Of a DNA stretch of 64,000 nt, positions 53,708 through 60,826 are shown one piece after another. Source of the DNA: Metapseudomonas boanensis (GTDB lineage: Bacteria; Pseudomonadota; Gammaproteobacteria; Pseudomonadales; Pseudomonadaceae); assembly GCF_018704125.1 (NCBI RefSeq), contig NZ_JAGTIS010000005.1:186001-250000 (forward strand), written 5' to 3'. A model generated the notes under the pieces. The model worked only from the letters and a program-made list of their open reading frames with translations. It was not told the DNA's origin and searched no databases. Made by a program: the position numbers and the translations under genes. Each line of letters starts with the position of its first letter. Position 1 is the first letter of the stretch.

Positions 53708-54445
53708 TCAGGCCTTCAGCTTGTGCGTCCAGTCCAGCAGGCTGCGCCACAGGCAGATGCCCACGAAGTAGGCCGAAGCCAGCCACCAGATGCCCAGCAC
53801 CAGCGACTTGTAGAAGGGATGCTGGATGATCAGCAGCATGCTGCTGATCATCCACACGAAGGTGACCACAATGTTCAGCGGCATCAGCTTGCGCACGCGG
53901 AAGGGGTGCAGGAACTTCAGCTTGGTCAGCGTCAACGCGGCCAGGAAACAGATCAGCAACAGGCTGACAACCGGTGGCGGGTCGATGATCCAGATGTACA
54001 GCGCCACCACGTTCCAGGCAGCCGGGAAGCCGACAAAGTAGTTGTCGCTGCTCTTCATGTTCAGGTTGCAGAAGCAGAACAGCGATGACACCAGGATCAG
54101 GCTCACCGTGACCAGTGCAGTGTGATCGGGCAGGTCAATGTAGCGGTAGATGAAGATTGCCGGGATGAACACATAGGTCAGGTAATCGATCACCAGGTCC
54201 AGCGTGGAGCCGTCAAAGTTCGGCAGCATGGTACTGGTCTGCACACGACGGGCGAAGGTGCCATCCAGGCCATCCACCAGTAGCGCCGCGCCAAGCCAGA
54301 GCAGGCAATCGCGGGGCTGGTTGTCGAACAGGGCAAGTATCGCCATCAGGGCAAGCACGACACCGGTGGCAGTGACACCGTGTGCGGACCATGCCTTGGC
54401 TTTATTGACTACGTTGATATTGGCGGACACGGCAGTTCTGCTCAA
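53708..54445 (-). CDS. pcs: Phosphatidylcholine synthase
   Basis: Pcs condenses CDP-diacylglycerol with choline to form phosphatidylcholine in the inner membrane. The protein of up to 245 residues has about eight helices and the CDP-alcohol phosphotransferase motif DG-x2-AR-x12-G-x3-D-x3-D, seen as DGTFAR ... DGSTLDLVID (about 58-88). NYFVGFPAAWNVVALY and FLHPFRVRKLMPLNIVVTFVW are typical of Pcs. The apparent first codon is TTG (54443-54445); no clear ribosome-binding site is seen, so the true start is uncertain (GTG at 54430 is another choice). Confidence 0.9.
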   Translation of the reverse strand: MSRTAVSANINVVNKAKAWSAHGVTATGVVLALMAILALFDNQPRDCLLWLGAALLVDGLDGTFARRVQTSTMLPNFDGSTLDLVIDYLTYVFIPAIFIYRYIDLPDHTALVTVSLILVSSLFCFCNLNMKSSDNYFVGFPAAWNVVALYIWIIDPPPVVSLLLICFLAALTLTKLKFLHPFRVRKLMPLNIVVTFVWMISSMLLIIQHPFYKSLVLGIWWLASAYFVGICLWRSLLDWTHKLKA

Positions 54446-54616
54446 AGTGATGGGGGAGTAGATTCGATAGACCGCAATTATGCGTCAGCTTCTGACGGCC
54501 TTCAGACATTTCAGAAAACGTCATCGTCGCTTTCAGACTCCTTCCACTTGCATATTCGATGCTAGGTCATCTATGGCGGACGGCAACGTTCCCTGACCAC
54601 TGACCATGCGCAACCT

Positions 54617-54679
54617 GGTAGGAGCGAGCTTGCTCGCGAATTGCCCACTTCGGCATTCGCCAGCAAGCTGGCTCCTACA
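54617..54679. repeat. REP-like palindromic repeat, family A, swapped arms
   Basis: Here the left arm is of the GCGAGC/GCTCGC type and the right arm of the GCCAGC/GCTGGC type, the reverse of the copies at 40013 and 46422. It lies in the 324-bp gap between pcs and the CWC gene; the rest of the gap shows no gene and must hold the pcs promoter. Confidence 0.85.
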
Positions 54680-54769
54680 GAGAAACGCCCACCAATACCG
54701 TGCGCCCCTCTTGCATCCCAGGCGTCGCCCCTGCACCCTGAGTGCCCTTCCCACCTGTGACACACCGGC

Positions 54770-54982
54770 ATGAACGCCCCGACCGACCCCACCCGCTGCC
54801 CACTCTGCGGCCAGAGCAACCAATGCATCCAGGCAAACCCGGCAACTGCCGACCAGCCCTGCTGGTGCTTCGAGGTGCGGATCGCCCCGGAACAGCTCAA
54901 GCAGGTCCCGGAACAGGACCTCAACCGCGCCTGCCTCTGTCCCCGCTGTGCACACGCATTGCCCACTGACGCACCAAGCTGA
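54770..54982 (+). CDS. Cysteine-rich CWC family protein
   Basis: The 70-residue protein contains CPLCGQSNQC, PCWCFEV and CLCPRC, that is seven or so cysteines in paired patterns and the CWC triplet that names the family; it probably binds zinc. Its TGA shares one base with the ATG of the pseudouridine synthase gene, so the two are translationally coupled. A link to rRNA modification is possible from this coupling only. Confidence 0.85.
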   Translation: MNAPTDPTRCPLCGQSNQCIQANPATADQPCWCFEVRIAPEQLKQVPEQDLNRACLCPRCAHALPTDAPS

Positions 54983-55674
54983 TGCGCCTCGATCGTTTTT
55001 TGAGCAACCTCGATGAATTCAACCGCCTCGATGCGCGCCTGTTGCTCGCCGCTGGTCGGGTCCGCGTGGATGGACAGACGGTCACCGATGGCCGCTCTGA
55101 GGTTCGCGAATTCAATCGAATCGAACTCGACGACCGCCTGCTGCAACTCGGCAAGCCGGCACGCTACTTCATGTTGTACAAACCTGCTGGCTGGGTGAGC
55201 GCCACCGAGCATCCTGAGCACCCCACCGTGCTCGACCTGCTCGACGAGCCCGACAAACACGAGCTGCACCTGGGCGGCCGTCTCGACCTGACCACCACCG
55301 GGCTGCTGCTGATCACCAACGACGGACTCTGGTCGCGCCGCCTCACCCAGCCTGAACGCAAGCAGCCCAAGGTCTACTACGTAGAAACCGAGCAGCCCAT
55401 CGGCGCCGAGTACGCCGAGACCTTCGCCCAGGGCCTCTACTTCGCCTTTGAAGACCTGACCACCCTCCCCGCTCAGCTGGAAATCCTCGACACCCGCGCC
55501 GCCCGCCTGACCCTGCATGAAGGTCGCTACCACCAGGTCAAGCGCATGTTCGGGCACTTTCGCAACAAGGTCGTGCGCCTGCATCGCGAAAGCGTCGGCC
55601 CGCTCAAATTGGACCCGGAAATGCAACCGGGCGACTACCGGTCGCTCACCGCCGAAGAAGTGGCCCACTTTTAG
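54982..55674 (+). CDS. RsuA-family 16S rRNA pseudouridine synthase
   Basis: The 230-residue enzyme has an N-terminal S4-like RNA-binding domain (MRLDRFLSNLDEFNRLDARLLLAAGRVRVDGQTVTD) and the RsuA catalytic domain with GGRLDLTTTGLLLITNDG (catalytic Asp in GRLD) and LHEGRYHQVKRMFGHFRNKVVRLHRESVGPL. It isomerises a specific uridine in rRNA. Members are often annotated rsuA, but pseudomonads have several, so I leave the symbol open. Confidence 0.88.
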   Translation: MRLDRFLSNLDEFNRLDARLLLAAGRVRVDGQTVTDGRSEVREFNRIELDDRLLQLGKPARYFMLYKPAGWVSATEHPEHPTVLDLLDEPDKHELHLGGRLDLTTTGLLLITNDGLWSRRLTQPERKQPKVYYVETEQPIGAEYAETFAQGLYFAFEDLTTLPAQLEILDTRAARLTLHEGRYHQVKRMFGHFRNKVVRLHRESVGPLKLDPEMQPGDYRSLTAEEVAHF

Positions 55675-56069
55675 CTAGGTCACACCCGAGTCACATCGGT
55701 TTTGAATAAACCGACGAACTGCAAGAATTTTTCCTTTCAATGAGCTTGCAGGTGTAAAGAGGCCCTGCTTAAATCGGACACAAGGTCAGAGTGTGACCAA
55801 AGAGTCACACCGATCATCTAAGCGTTCCTGCGGTCCCCTGTGCTCTGCACATGAAGGTTTCCTGCCTGGTTAGAAGACACTGTCTGGTGCCGAAAAGCAC
55901 CGGAACTCGCCGTCTTTTTTCGACCTAACCGCCTGAAAATTAAGAAATTTTTAAATTTTTCGCCTGACATCGGATTGTCATCCAAAGGCGCTTTCCTACT
56001 GCCAAGACTTACAGCGAGCCATGCCTGTCCATGACCCGCATGACCCATCTGCGCCAGGAGGAAAACGAC
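55675..56069. promoter_or_regulatory. 395-bp AT-rich leader of phaG with GTCACAC repeats
   Basis: GTCACAC occurs at 55679-55685, GTCACAT at 55690-55696, and GTGTGAC (55791-55797) with GTCACAC (55804-55810) form a 20-bp inverted repeat. A second inverted pair, CTGCAAG/CTTGCAG, spans about 55719-55752. The stretch 55925-55965 is rich in A and T. No gene is visible. These are candidate binding sites for a regulator of phaG; the T-GTGA/TCACA arms recall Crp/Vfr sites but the 8-bp spacing does not fit. Confidence 0.5.
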
Positions 56070-56954
56070 ATGAGGCCGGAAACCGCCATCGTCGAGATTC
56101 ACAGCCAGTACAAGGTTCACACGGAGTTCTACGGCAATCCCGAAGCCAAACAGACCATCATTCTGGTCAATGGCTCGTTGTCGACGACAGCCTCGTTCGC
56201 GCAGACCGTGAAATACCTGCAACCGCACTTCAACGTCGTGCTCTTCGACGAGCCCTATGCCGGGCAGTCCAAGCCACACAACGACAATACCCGTTTCATC
56301 AGCAAGGAAACCGAGGCGGACATCCTCCTGCACCTGATCGAGCACTTCCGCGTCGATTACCTGATGTCCTTCTCCTGGGGCAGTGTCTCCGCCCTGCTGG
56401 CCCTGGCCCAATGCCCGGCACGGATCAAGAAGGCCGTCATCACCTCCTTCTCGCCGATCCTCAACGACGCGATGATGGATTACCTCACCCGTGGGCTGGA
56501 CTACCTTGCCGCCGTCGACCGCGACAACGTCGGCCATCTGGTGAATGACACCATCGGCAAATACCTGCCGTCGCTGTACAAGCGCTTCAACCATAAGCAC
56601 TGCAGCAGCCTCGACGATCACGAATACCTGCAGATGCACTACCACGTCCGCCAGGTCCTGAACATGGATTCGCGTTGCTACGTGGACTGCCTGCAGAACG
56701 TCGACATCCCGATGCTGTTCGTCAATGGAGAGCATGACGAATACACCTCGGCCGCCGACGCGCGCCATTTCGCCAAGCACGTGCGTGACTGCGAGTTCGT
56801 CACCATCGACAACGCCGGCCACTTCGTCGATGTGGAACACAAGGAAGGCTGGTTGCAAACCCAGCAAGCCCTGCTGGGATTCCTGAAGGCCCCGGTGAGC
56901 TCCAGCCTCGCACGGCCGCAGCCGGTTGCCGATTACCAGGCAATTGCGGTTTGA
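56070..56954 (+). CDS. phaG: 3-Hydroxyacyl-ACP:CoA transacylase / thioesterase PhaG
   Basis: PhaG diverts (R)-3-hydroxyacyl groups from fatty-acid synthesis toward medium-chain-length PHA. The 294-residue alpha/beta hydrolase starts MRPETAIVEIHSQYKVHTEFY, as in the P. putida enzyme, and shares VNGSLSTTASFAQTV and FNVVLFDEPYAGQSKPHN with PhaG and RhlA. The likely triad is S102 (SFSWGSVS), D223 (NGEHDEYT) and H251 (NAGHFVD). FISKETEADILL and HLVNDTIGKYLPSLYKRFN favour PhaG over RhlA. AGGAGG precedes the ATG. No pha synthase is nearby, as usual for phaG. Confidence 0.92.
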   Translation: MRPETAIVEIHSQYKVHTEFYGNPEAKQTIILVNGSLSTTASFAQTVKYLQPHFNVVLFDEPYAGQSKPHNDNTRFISKETEADILLHLIEHFRVDYLMSFSWGSVSALLALAQCPARIKKAVITSFSPILNDAMMDYLTRGLDYLAAVDRDNVGHLVNDTIGKYLPSLYKRFNHKHCSSLDDHEYLQMHYHVRQVLNMDSRCYVDCLQNVDIPMLFVNGEHDEYTSAADARHFAKHVRDCEFVTIDNAGHFVDVEHKEGWLQTQQALLGFLKAPVSSSLARPQPVADYQAIAV

Positions 56955-57050
56955 ACGCGCGAGCGCCCGGGCAGGTGCAAGTATTTTCAGTAACTTGTGA
57001 CTGCTCCGGGCTTCACCTATGGGCCAGCTTCTGGTAAAAAGGCACCCGCT

Positions 57051-57124
57051 GCGGGCGTCGTATAATGGCATTACCTGAGCTTCCCAAGCTCATGACGAGG
57101 GTTCGATTCCCTTCGCCCGCTCCA
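57051..57124 (+). tRNA. tRNA-Gly(CCC), integration site
   Basis: The acceptor stem GCGGGCG pairs with CGCCCGC. The D arm is GTATAATGGCATTAC, the anticodon arm TGAGC-TTCCCAA-GCTCA has anticodon CCC, and the T arm is GAGGG-TTCGATT-CCCTT. TCCA encodes the discriminator and CCA end. An integrase gene starts 166 bp downstream, so its 3' end is probably the attachment core. The matching right-hand copy lies beyond the window. Confidence 0.95.
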
Positions 57125-57169
57125 ACACTCTGTTTCCACATGCTTCCGCATGGCGACGAAACCCACAGA

Positions 57170-57195
57170 AACCGGACCTTTGAGCCGGTTTTTTT
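57170..57195 (+). terminator. Intrinsic terminator of the tRNA gene
   Basis: AACCGG (57170-57175) pairs with CCGGTT (57185-57190), followed by a run of seven T's. It ends the tRNA transcript 45 bp past the CCA and before the integrase control region. Confidence 0.85.
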
Positions 57196-57210
57196 GTGCC
57201 CGCATATCCC

Positions 57211-57286
57211 TGTATGCCTCCACATAACCCTTGATACCGTGTATGCCTGCTTGTATGCTCAGGACAAACACGAACTTGGGCATACA
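57211..57286. repeat. Four TGTATGCC octamers, integrase-arm or operator sites
   Basis: TGTATGCC occurs at 57211-57218 and 57240-57247, TGTATGCT at 57252-57259, and the complement GGCATACA at 57279-57286, five bases before the integrase start codon. Direct and inverted octamers between att and int are typical of arm-type binding sites for integrase or of an autoregulatory operator. Confidence 0.65.
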
Positions 57287-57290
57287 AGAA

Positions 57291-58580
57291 ATGAAGCGAT
57301 CAGACATCAAACGCCGCCCCCTGGCTGACACTGTTCTGGCGACTCTGGAGCCCGAGCCTACGGCCTACCGCGAGGCGGACGGCAACGGCCTGTACTTCCG
57401 CGTGAAGCCCAACGACACCAAGTCCTGGGAGCTGCGCTACAAGAAGCCAGACGGCAAGTGGTCCTGGCATGGCCTGGGCGGCTACCCCGAACTGTCGGGC
57501 GCCAAGGCCCGGGAGAAGGCAGCCGATGTGCGCAAGCTGCTGGCCGCTGGTGTGGATCCCGTGGAGCACAAGGCAGCAACCAAGATGGCCGACGCCATTG
57601 CCGCCGCGAACACCTTTCGCACCGCCGCCGAACACTGGTACCAGCGCAAGGTAGATGATGGCCTCGCAGACAGTACCCTGCGCCTGATGCGGGGCTATCT
57701 GGACAATGACGTGCTCCCGGCCCTGGGCGACAAACCCATCAGCGAAGTGACCCGGAAGGACTGCGCCGACCTGCAGGCTAGCATCGAGGCACGCAACGCC
57801 CCGAACACCCGGGACAAGGTACGGGTGGCCCTGCGCCAGATCTTCAGCCAGGCCATTGCCCGCGGCCTGTGCGAGAACAATCCGGCAAGCGAGCTGCTGG
57901 CCATCTCCACCAAGACCCCCAAGGCCAAGCAGTACCCTCACCTGCTGGAGCCTGAGCTGCCCGCCTTCCTGCACAGCCTGCGCAACACCACCAGCCGCCT
58001 GCCTGCCCGTACCGCGACCTGGATGTGCCTGTGGACGGCCAGCCGGCCCGGCATGGTGCGCTCTGCCGAGTGGTCGGAGATCGACTTCGACAATGCGCTG
58101 TGGACCATCCCCGCGGACAAGATGAAGATGCGCCGGGACCATGTGGTCCCCCTCTCCCGCCAGATGCTGGATGCCCTGCGCGACCTGCACCGCATGACTG
58201 GGCGCAGCCGCTACCTGTTCCCCGGCATCGGCCCAAAGAAGCCCGTGATCAGCGAGAACACCATCAACCTGACGCTCTCCAAGGTCGGCTATCGCGGCAA
58301 GCTGGTAGGCCATGGCAGCCGCCACACCGCCAGCACCCTGCTACGCGAGCACGGCTGGCTCAAGGAGCACGTCGAGGCCCAGCTCGCCCACAAGGAAGCC
58401 GGCGTCTCCGGCGTCTACAACCAGGCCCAGTACCTGCCCCAACGGCGCGCCATGATGCAGTGGTACGCCGACTATCTGGACCAGTTGGCGGTGGGCATCA
58501 CCCCGGCCCAGCGCACCGAGTTTGACCGCCAGGTGAACGTGGTGGAGGACAATGTGATCGAGTTGATTAAGCTGGCATAG
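57291..58580 (+). CDS. int: P4-type tyrosine integrase
   Basis: The 429-residue integrase has the DUF4102-type N-terminal domain (GNGLYFRVKPNDTKSWELRYKKPDGKWSWHGLGGYPELSGAKAREKA), a core-binding SAM-like domain, and the catalytic domain with R252 (TASRPGMVRSAEW), H341 and R344 (GHGSRHTAST), H367 (AQLAHKE) and Tyr376 (VYNQAQYLPQRR). ATG 57291 was chosen because the octamer cluster lies just upstream. Its place beside tRNA-Gly marks the left end of the element. Confidence 0.95.
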   Translation: MKRSDIKRRPLADTVLATLEPEPTAYREADGNGLYFRVKPNDTKSWELRYKKPDGKWSWHGLGGYPELSGAKAREKAADVRKLLAAGVDPVEHKAATKMADAIAAANTFRTAAEHWYQRKVDDGLADSTLRLMRGYLDNDVLPALGDKPISEVTRKDCADLQASIEARNAPNTRDKVRVALRQIFSQAIARGLCENNPASELLAISTKTPKAKQYPHLLEPELPAFLHSLRNTTSRLPARTATWMCLWTASRPGMVRSAEWSEIDFDNALWTIPADKMKMRRDHVVPLSRQMLDALRDLHRMTGRSRYLFPGIGPKKPVISENTINLTLSKVGYRGKLVGHGSRHTASTLLREHGWLKEHVEAQLAHKEAGVSGVYNQAQYLPQRRAMMQWYADYLDQLAVGITPAQRTEFDRQVNVVEDNVIELIKLA

Positions 58581-58618
58581 CCGCCAAATGACACGACATA
58601 TACGACATTTTTCAGCCA

Positions 58619-58827
58619 GACGCTTGTATATCCGTACAGGCGCTTCCTAACATCGCCACCAGCAGCACGGTTGTGCCGTTCTGCCCCGCAATTGCTGGAA
58701 TGAGGCACTGCACCAAAGTCCCTGTGGGACGAGGCCCCAAGGGGGCGGCCTGAGGCCTGTGCAGGAGTAAATTCCTAAGTCCCTGAGGGGGAAGCGATTG
58801 AGCCTAAACGCTCACGCTTCCCTTTTT
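58619..58827 (+). ncRNA. Candidate structured RNA ending in a strong terminator
   Basis: The 295-bp gap after int has no gene but many hairpins. CTGCAC (58708-58713) pairs with GTGCAG (58759-58764) and encloses three perfect small hairpins: GTCCC-TGT-GGGAC (58718-58730), GCCCC-AAG-GGGGC (58734-58746) and GGCC-TGA-GGCC (58747-58757). A further hairpin lies at 58619-58641. The segment ends in GGGAAGCG..TGAGC/GCTCA CGCTTCCC (58789-58822) plus TTTTT, a textbook terminator. A stable small RNA or a leader is likely; no known family is recognised. Confidence 0.5.
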
Positions 58828-58875
58828 CGTTTCTGGAGCGTGAGCCTTGAAAACTCTTTCGAGGACGTCGCTCAT

Positions 58876-59094
58876 ATGCACACGCCCGCACCCAACAAGG
58901 CCCTGATCCGTCAAACCTCGCTCTGCGCGTGGCTGGATCTGTCCCGCTCCGGCCTGGACAAGCTCCGCAAGAAAGACCCCACGTTCCCCAAACCGCTCAA
59001 GGATGGCGAGAGCCGCCAGGCTGCTGCCTTCTACGTTGTGGCCGAGGTGGATGCCTGGCTGCAGTCGAAGATCCAGGCGAGGGACGTAGCATGA
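58876..59094 (+). CDS. AlpA-like transcriptional regulator / excisionase
   Basis: The 72-residue protein (MHTPAPNKALIRQTSLCAWLDLSRSGLDKL...) has a MerR/AlpA-type helix-turn-helix followed by FPKPLKDGESRQAAAFYVVAEVDAWLQSKI, the family pattern FPxPxxxG...WxxxEVxxWL. AlpA-type proteins control or assist excision of P4-like elements. An in-frame extension to 58798 overlaps the terminator and is rejected. Its TGA overlaps an ATG (ATGA) leading into the P4-like leader region. Confidence 0.85.
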   Translation: MHTPAPNKALIRQTSLCAWLDLSRSGLDKLRKKDPTFPKPLKDGESRQAAAFYVVAEVDAWLQSKIQARDVA

Positions 59095-59197
59095 AAACCA
59101 TGCCCATGCTTGCGTCCACACGTCCCCGCATGTATCGTCGTAATCGAGTTGCCAACATGGCAACCCGGCGTAGGAACCGGCGGACTAACAGCACAAA

Positions 59198-59362
59198 GGC
59201 GCTAATGCGCCCCCATCAGAACTGGGGCTTTTTTATGCCCGCAGTTTCTTGTTATGGCGGGACGTATCGGGCGGGCCTTTCGGTTTCCTTTGTGGCTGGG
59301 AGTGTCCCGATTCCTACCCCGGTACGTTCCGCCACCATAACCCGTAGGAAGGTTTGTGGCGG
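59198..59362 (+). ncRNA. P4-like RNA-immunity leader (seqA/seqB/seqC arrangement)
   Basis: GTTATGGCGG (59251-59260) is complementary to the central segment CCGCCACCATAAC (59329-59341), apart from a 3-nt bulge; the pairing continues as ACGTA (59262-59266) with TACGT (59323-59327). The same central segment is complementary to GGTTTGTGGCGG (59351-59362) downstream. One central segment able to pair with flanking upstream and downstream copies is the layout of CI RNA seqB with seqA and seqC in satellite phage P4. A hairpin and terminator lie just upstream. Boundaries of any processed RNA are unknown. Confidence 0.55.
59211..59234 (+). terminator. Internal intrinsic terminator in the element leader
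   Basis: CCCCA (59211-59215) pairs with TGGGG (59223-59227), followed by CTTTTTT. A preceding hairpin GGCGC-TAAT-GCGCC (59198-59211) overlaps it by one base, so the two cannot both form fully. The terminator lies within an open frame that runs from 59091, suggesting attenuation of the downstream operon. Confidence 0.7.
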
Positions 59363-59390
59363 TCCTCTGACACACAAGGGAACCGACCAT

Positions 59391-59558
59391 ATGAAACACG
59401 CCCCCAGTTCGTCCAATTCCCACGCTGCCGCCTGGAGGGCCCGAGCCCTCGCCGCACTGCGTTCTGACTCCAGCCTTGCCACTCGCCTGGCTCGCTACAA
59501 CGCTCATATGGAGCGCGCCCGCGCTCTCGAAACCGCAAGTGTTGGAGGTGCCCAATGA
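59391..59558 (+). CDS. Small hypothetical protein, first gene of the coupled element operon
   Basis: 55 residues from ATG 59391 (MKHAPSSSNSHAAAWRARALAALRSDSSLATRLARYNAHMERARALETASVGGAQ, shown as separate parts of an Ala/Arg/Ser-rich helix). AAGGGA lies nine bases upstream. The frame is open back to 59091, where it would overlap alpA (ATGA); the longer 155-residue version would be read through the terminator and complementary segments. Its stop overlaps the next start by ATGA. Function unknown. Confidence 0.55.
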   Translation: MKHAPSSSNSHAAAWRARALAALRSDSSLATRLARYNAHMERARALETASVGGAQ

Positions 59559-59854
59559 ACGCCAAGGCAAATTTCACCCGCGACAAAATGGCGTCGATCG
59601 CCGATGACTCCATTGAGTTCATCCGCTACGGAAGGCTCCACACCCGTTGGCTGTCTGCACTCATGACTGCGATCCACAACGAGCTTTCACAGGGCAAAGC
59701 CGTGCTTGAGGCTCGAGTGAGCACCGCAAGGGATCTGGCCAGCTTGGGGCAGTACCTGGCTGATGACTGCTCGAACTACCTCGACTGCGAAGCAGAACGC
59801 CTGCAAGGCGAAGTCGAAGAGCAGGAGCTGAAGCTCCAGGAAGGTGCCAAGTGA
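59555..59854 (+). CDS. Hypothetical element protein, coiled-coil-prone
   Basis: 99 residues (MNAKANFTRDKMASIADDSIEFIRYGRL...). It is helical, with an acidic C-terminus (CEAERLQGEVEEQELKLQEGAK) that looks like a short coiled coil. It overlaps both neighbours by four bases (ATGA at the start, GTGA at the end), so it belongs to a translationally coupled series. No family recognised. Confidence 0.7.
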   Translation: MNAKANFTRDKMASIADDSIEFIRYGRLHTRWLSALMTAIHNELSQGKAVLEARVSTARDLASLGQYLADDCSNYLDCEAERLQGEVEEQELKLQEGAK

Positions 59855-60177
59855 ACGCACCCATCCAAACGCTTACCGCCCGCGCGATCGCCGGCTGTTC
59901 AGTAGGTGTATCCGCCCACAAATGGCACCACGAGCTCGGGTTCGTGACCTACTACACGCTCGACAATGCCGTCGAACAAATTGCCCCGTTTGGCAAGGTT
60001 GGGCCTTTCCCGAGCCCCAATGAAATGCAGGCAGCGATCGGCAGGATCAAGGCGAAATTCCCGGGCGCGGCCATCGTCAGCCGCAAATGCGGCCTGGCTG
60101 ACGACCTTGTGACCGATACCGAGCTAGATACCGAGTACGCCAAAGCGCTCGCGAAACTAGACGCACTGGGAGCCTAA
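59851..60177 (+). CDS. Hypothetical element protein
   Basis: 108 residues, starting at a GTG that overlaps the preceding TGA. Sequence features include HKWHHELGFVTYYTLDNAVEQIAPFGKVGPFPSPNEMQAAIGRIKAKFP, compact and soluble, without a recognised domain. It ends 2 bp before the next gene. Conservation of the overlaps suggests it is a real member of the operon. Confidence 0.65.
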   Translation: MNAPIQTLTARAIAGCSVGVSAHKWHHELGFVTYYTLDNAVEQIAPFGKVGPFPSPNEMQAAIGRIKAKFPGAAIVSRKCGLADDLVTDTELDTEYAKALAKLDALGA

Positions 60178-60179
60178 CC

Positions 60180-60449
60180 ATGGATGACAAAAAACGCCGC
60201 AGCAGCGGCGAGGGGACCGGCTTATCTGAAAAAAGCCTCTCTCCCGAGGAAATCCTCGAGCGCAGCCTGTCGCTCATCGCCGCGGCCGGCACTATCCGGA
60301 CGCTGGAGCTCGAAGCCCACAAAACGCTGGGGCGCATCGACGCCCTATCCCTGGCGGGGCTGATCGACCGGGTACGGGCCAAGGCCTGGGGGCAGCGCGT
60401 CGTCCATGCGACCGCGATGGCCATGCTGGAGTTGGAGGGCCGAGTATGA
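60180..60449 (+). CDS. Hypothetical element protein
   Basis: 89 residues, basic and Ser-rich at the start (MDDKKRRSSGEGTGLSEKSL) then an amphipathic helical region (PEEILERSLSLIAAAGTIRTLELEAHKTLGRIDALSLAGLIDRVRAKAWGQRVV-type stretch). It overlaps the primase zinc-finger gene by 4 bp (ATGA). No function assigned. Confidence 0.65.
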   Translation: MDDKKRRSSGEGTGLSEKSLSPEEILERSLSLIAAAGTIRTLELEAHKTLGRIDALSLAGLIDRVRAKAWGQRVVHATAMAMLELEGRV

Positions 60450-60826
60450 CCAGCCCAATCGAAACCCTCCTGGCTCGCCTGGACAAGGTGAAGGCCGTGA
60501 AACCGGGGCAGTGGAAAGCCTGCTGCCCCGGCCACGACGACAGGGAGCCCAGCTTGAGCATCCGCGAAGCCGGCGACGGCAAAGTGTTGCTGCACTGCTG
60601 GGCAGGCTGCTCCGCATCTGACATCACCACGGCAGTCGGCCTGGAGCTGCGCGACCTGTTCCCCGGCGAGCACCAGGCCCGCAAGGGACCGAGCCGCGCT
60701 GCCGTCGAGCATGAGCACGTCGTGTACCAGATCGGCCTGTCGATCCAGGCGAACGGCAGCCGCCTGAACGCCGAGGATCAGGCCCGCTTCGACCTCGCCA
60801 AGCAGCGACTGGGGGTCACGCCATGA
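60446..60826 (+). CDS. Primase-type zinc-finger protein without catalytic domain
   Basis: 126 residues. Residues 23-57 form a CHC2/primase zinc motif: CCPGHDDREPSLSIRE with C27 and H30, then LLHCWAGCS with C51 and C55. TOPRIM and polymerase domains are absent, so this is a stand-alone zinc-binding module, probably loading or template-recognition partner of the AAA ATPase encoded next (overlap ATGA). Together they would act in replication of the element. Confidence 0.8.
   Translation: MTSPIETLLARLDKVKAVKPGQWKACCPGHDDREPSLSIREAGDGKVLLHCWAGCSASDITTAVGLELRDLFPGEHQARKGPSRAAVEHEHVVYQIGLSIQANGSRLNAEDQARFDLAKQRLGVTP

Noticed and set aside
40013..54679. Interspersed palindromes considered as a CRISPR array
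   Set aside because: Copies are kilobases apart, internally palindromic and lack regularly spaced unique spacers; no cas genes are present.
55791..55810. Possible Crp/Vfr site upstream of phaG
   Set aside because: The arms TGTGA and TCACA are present but separated by 8 rather than 6 bases, so I kept it only as an unspecified inverted repeat.
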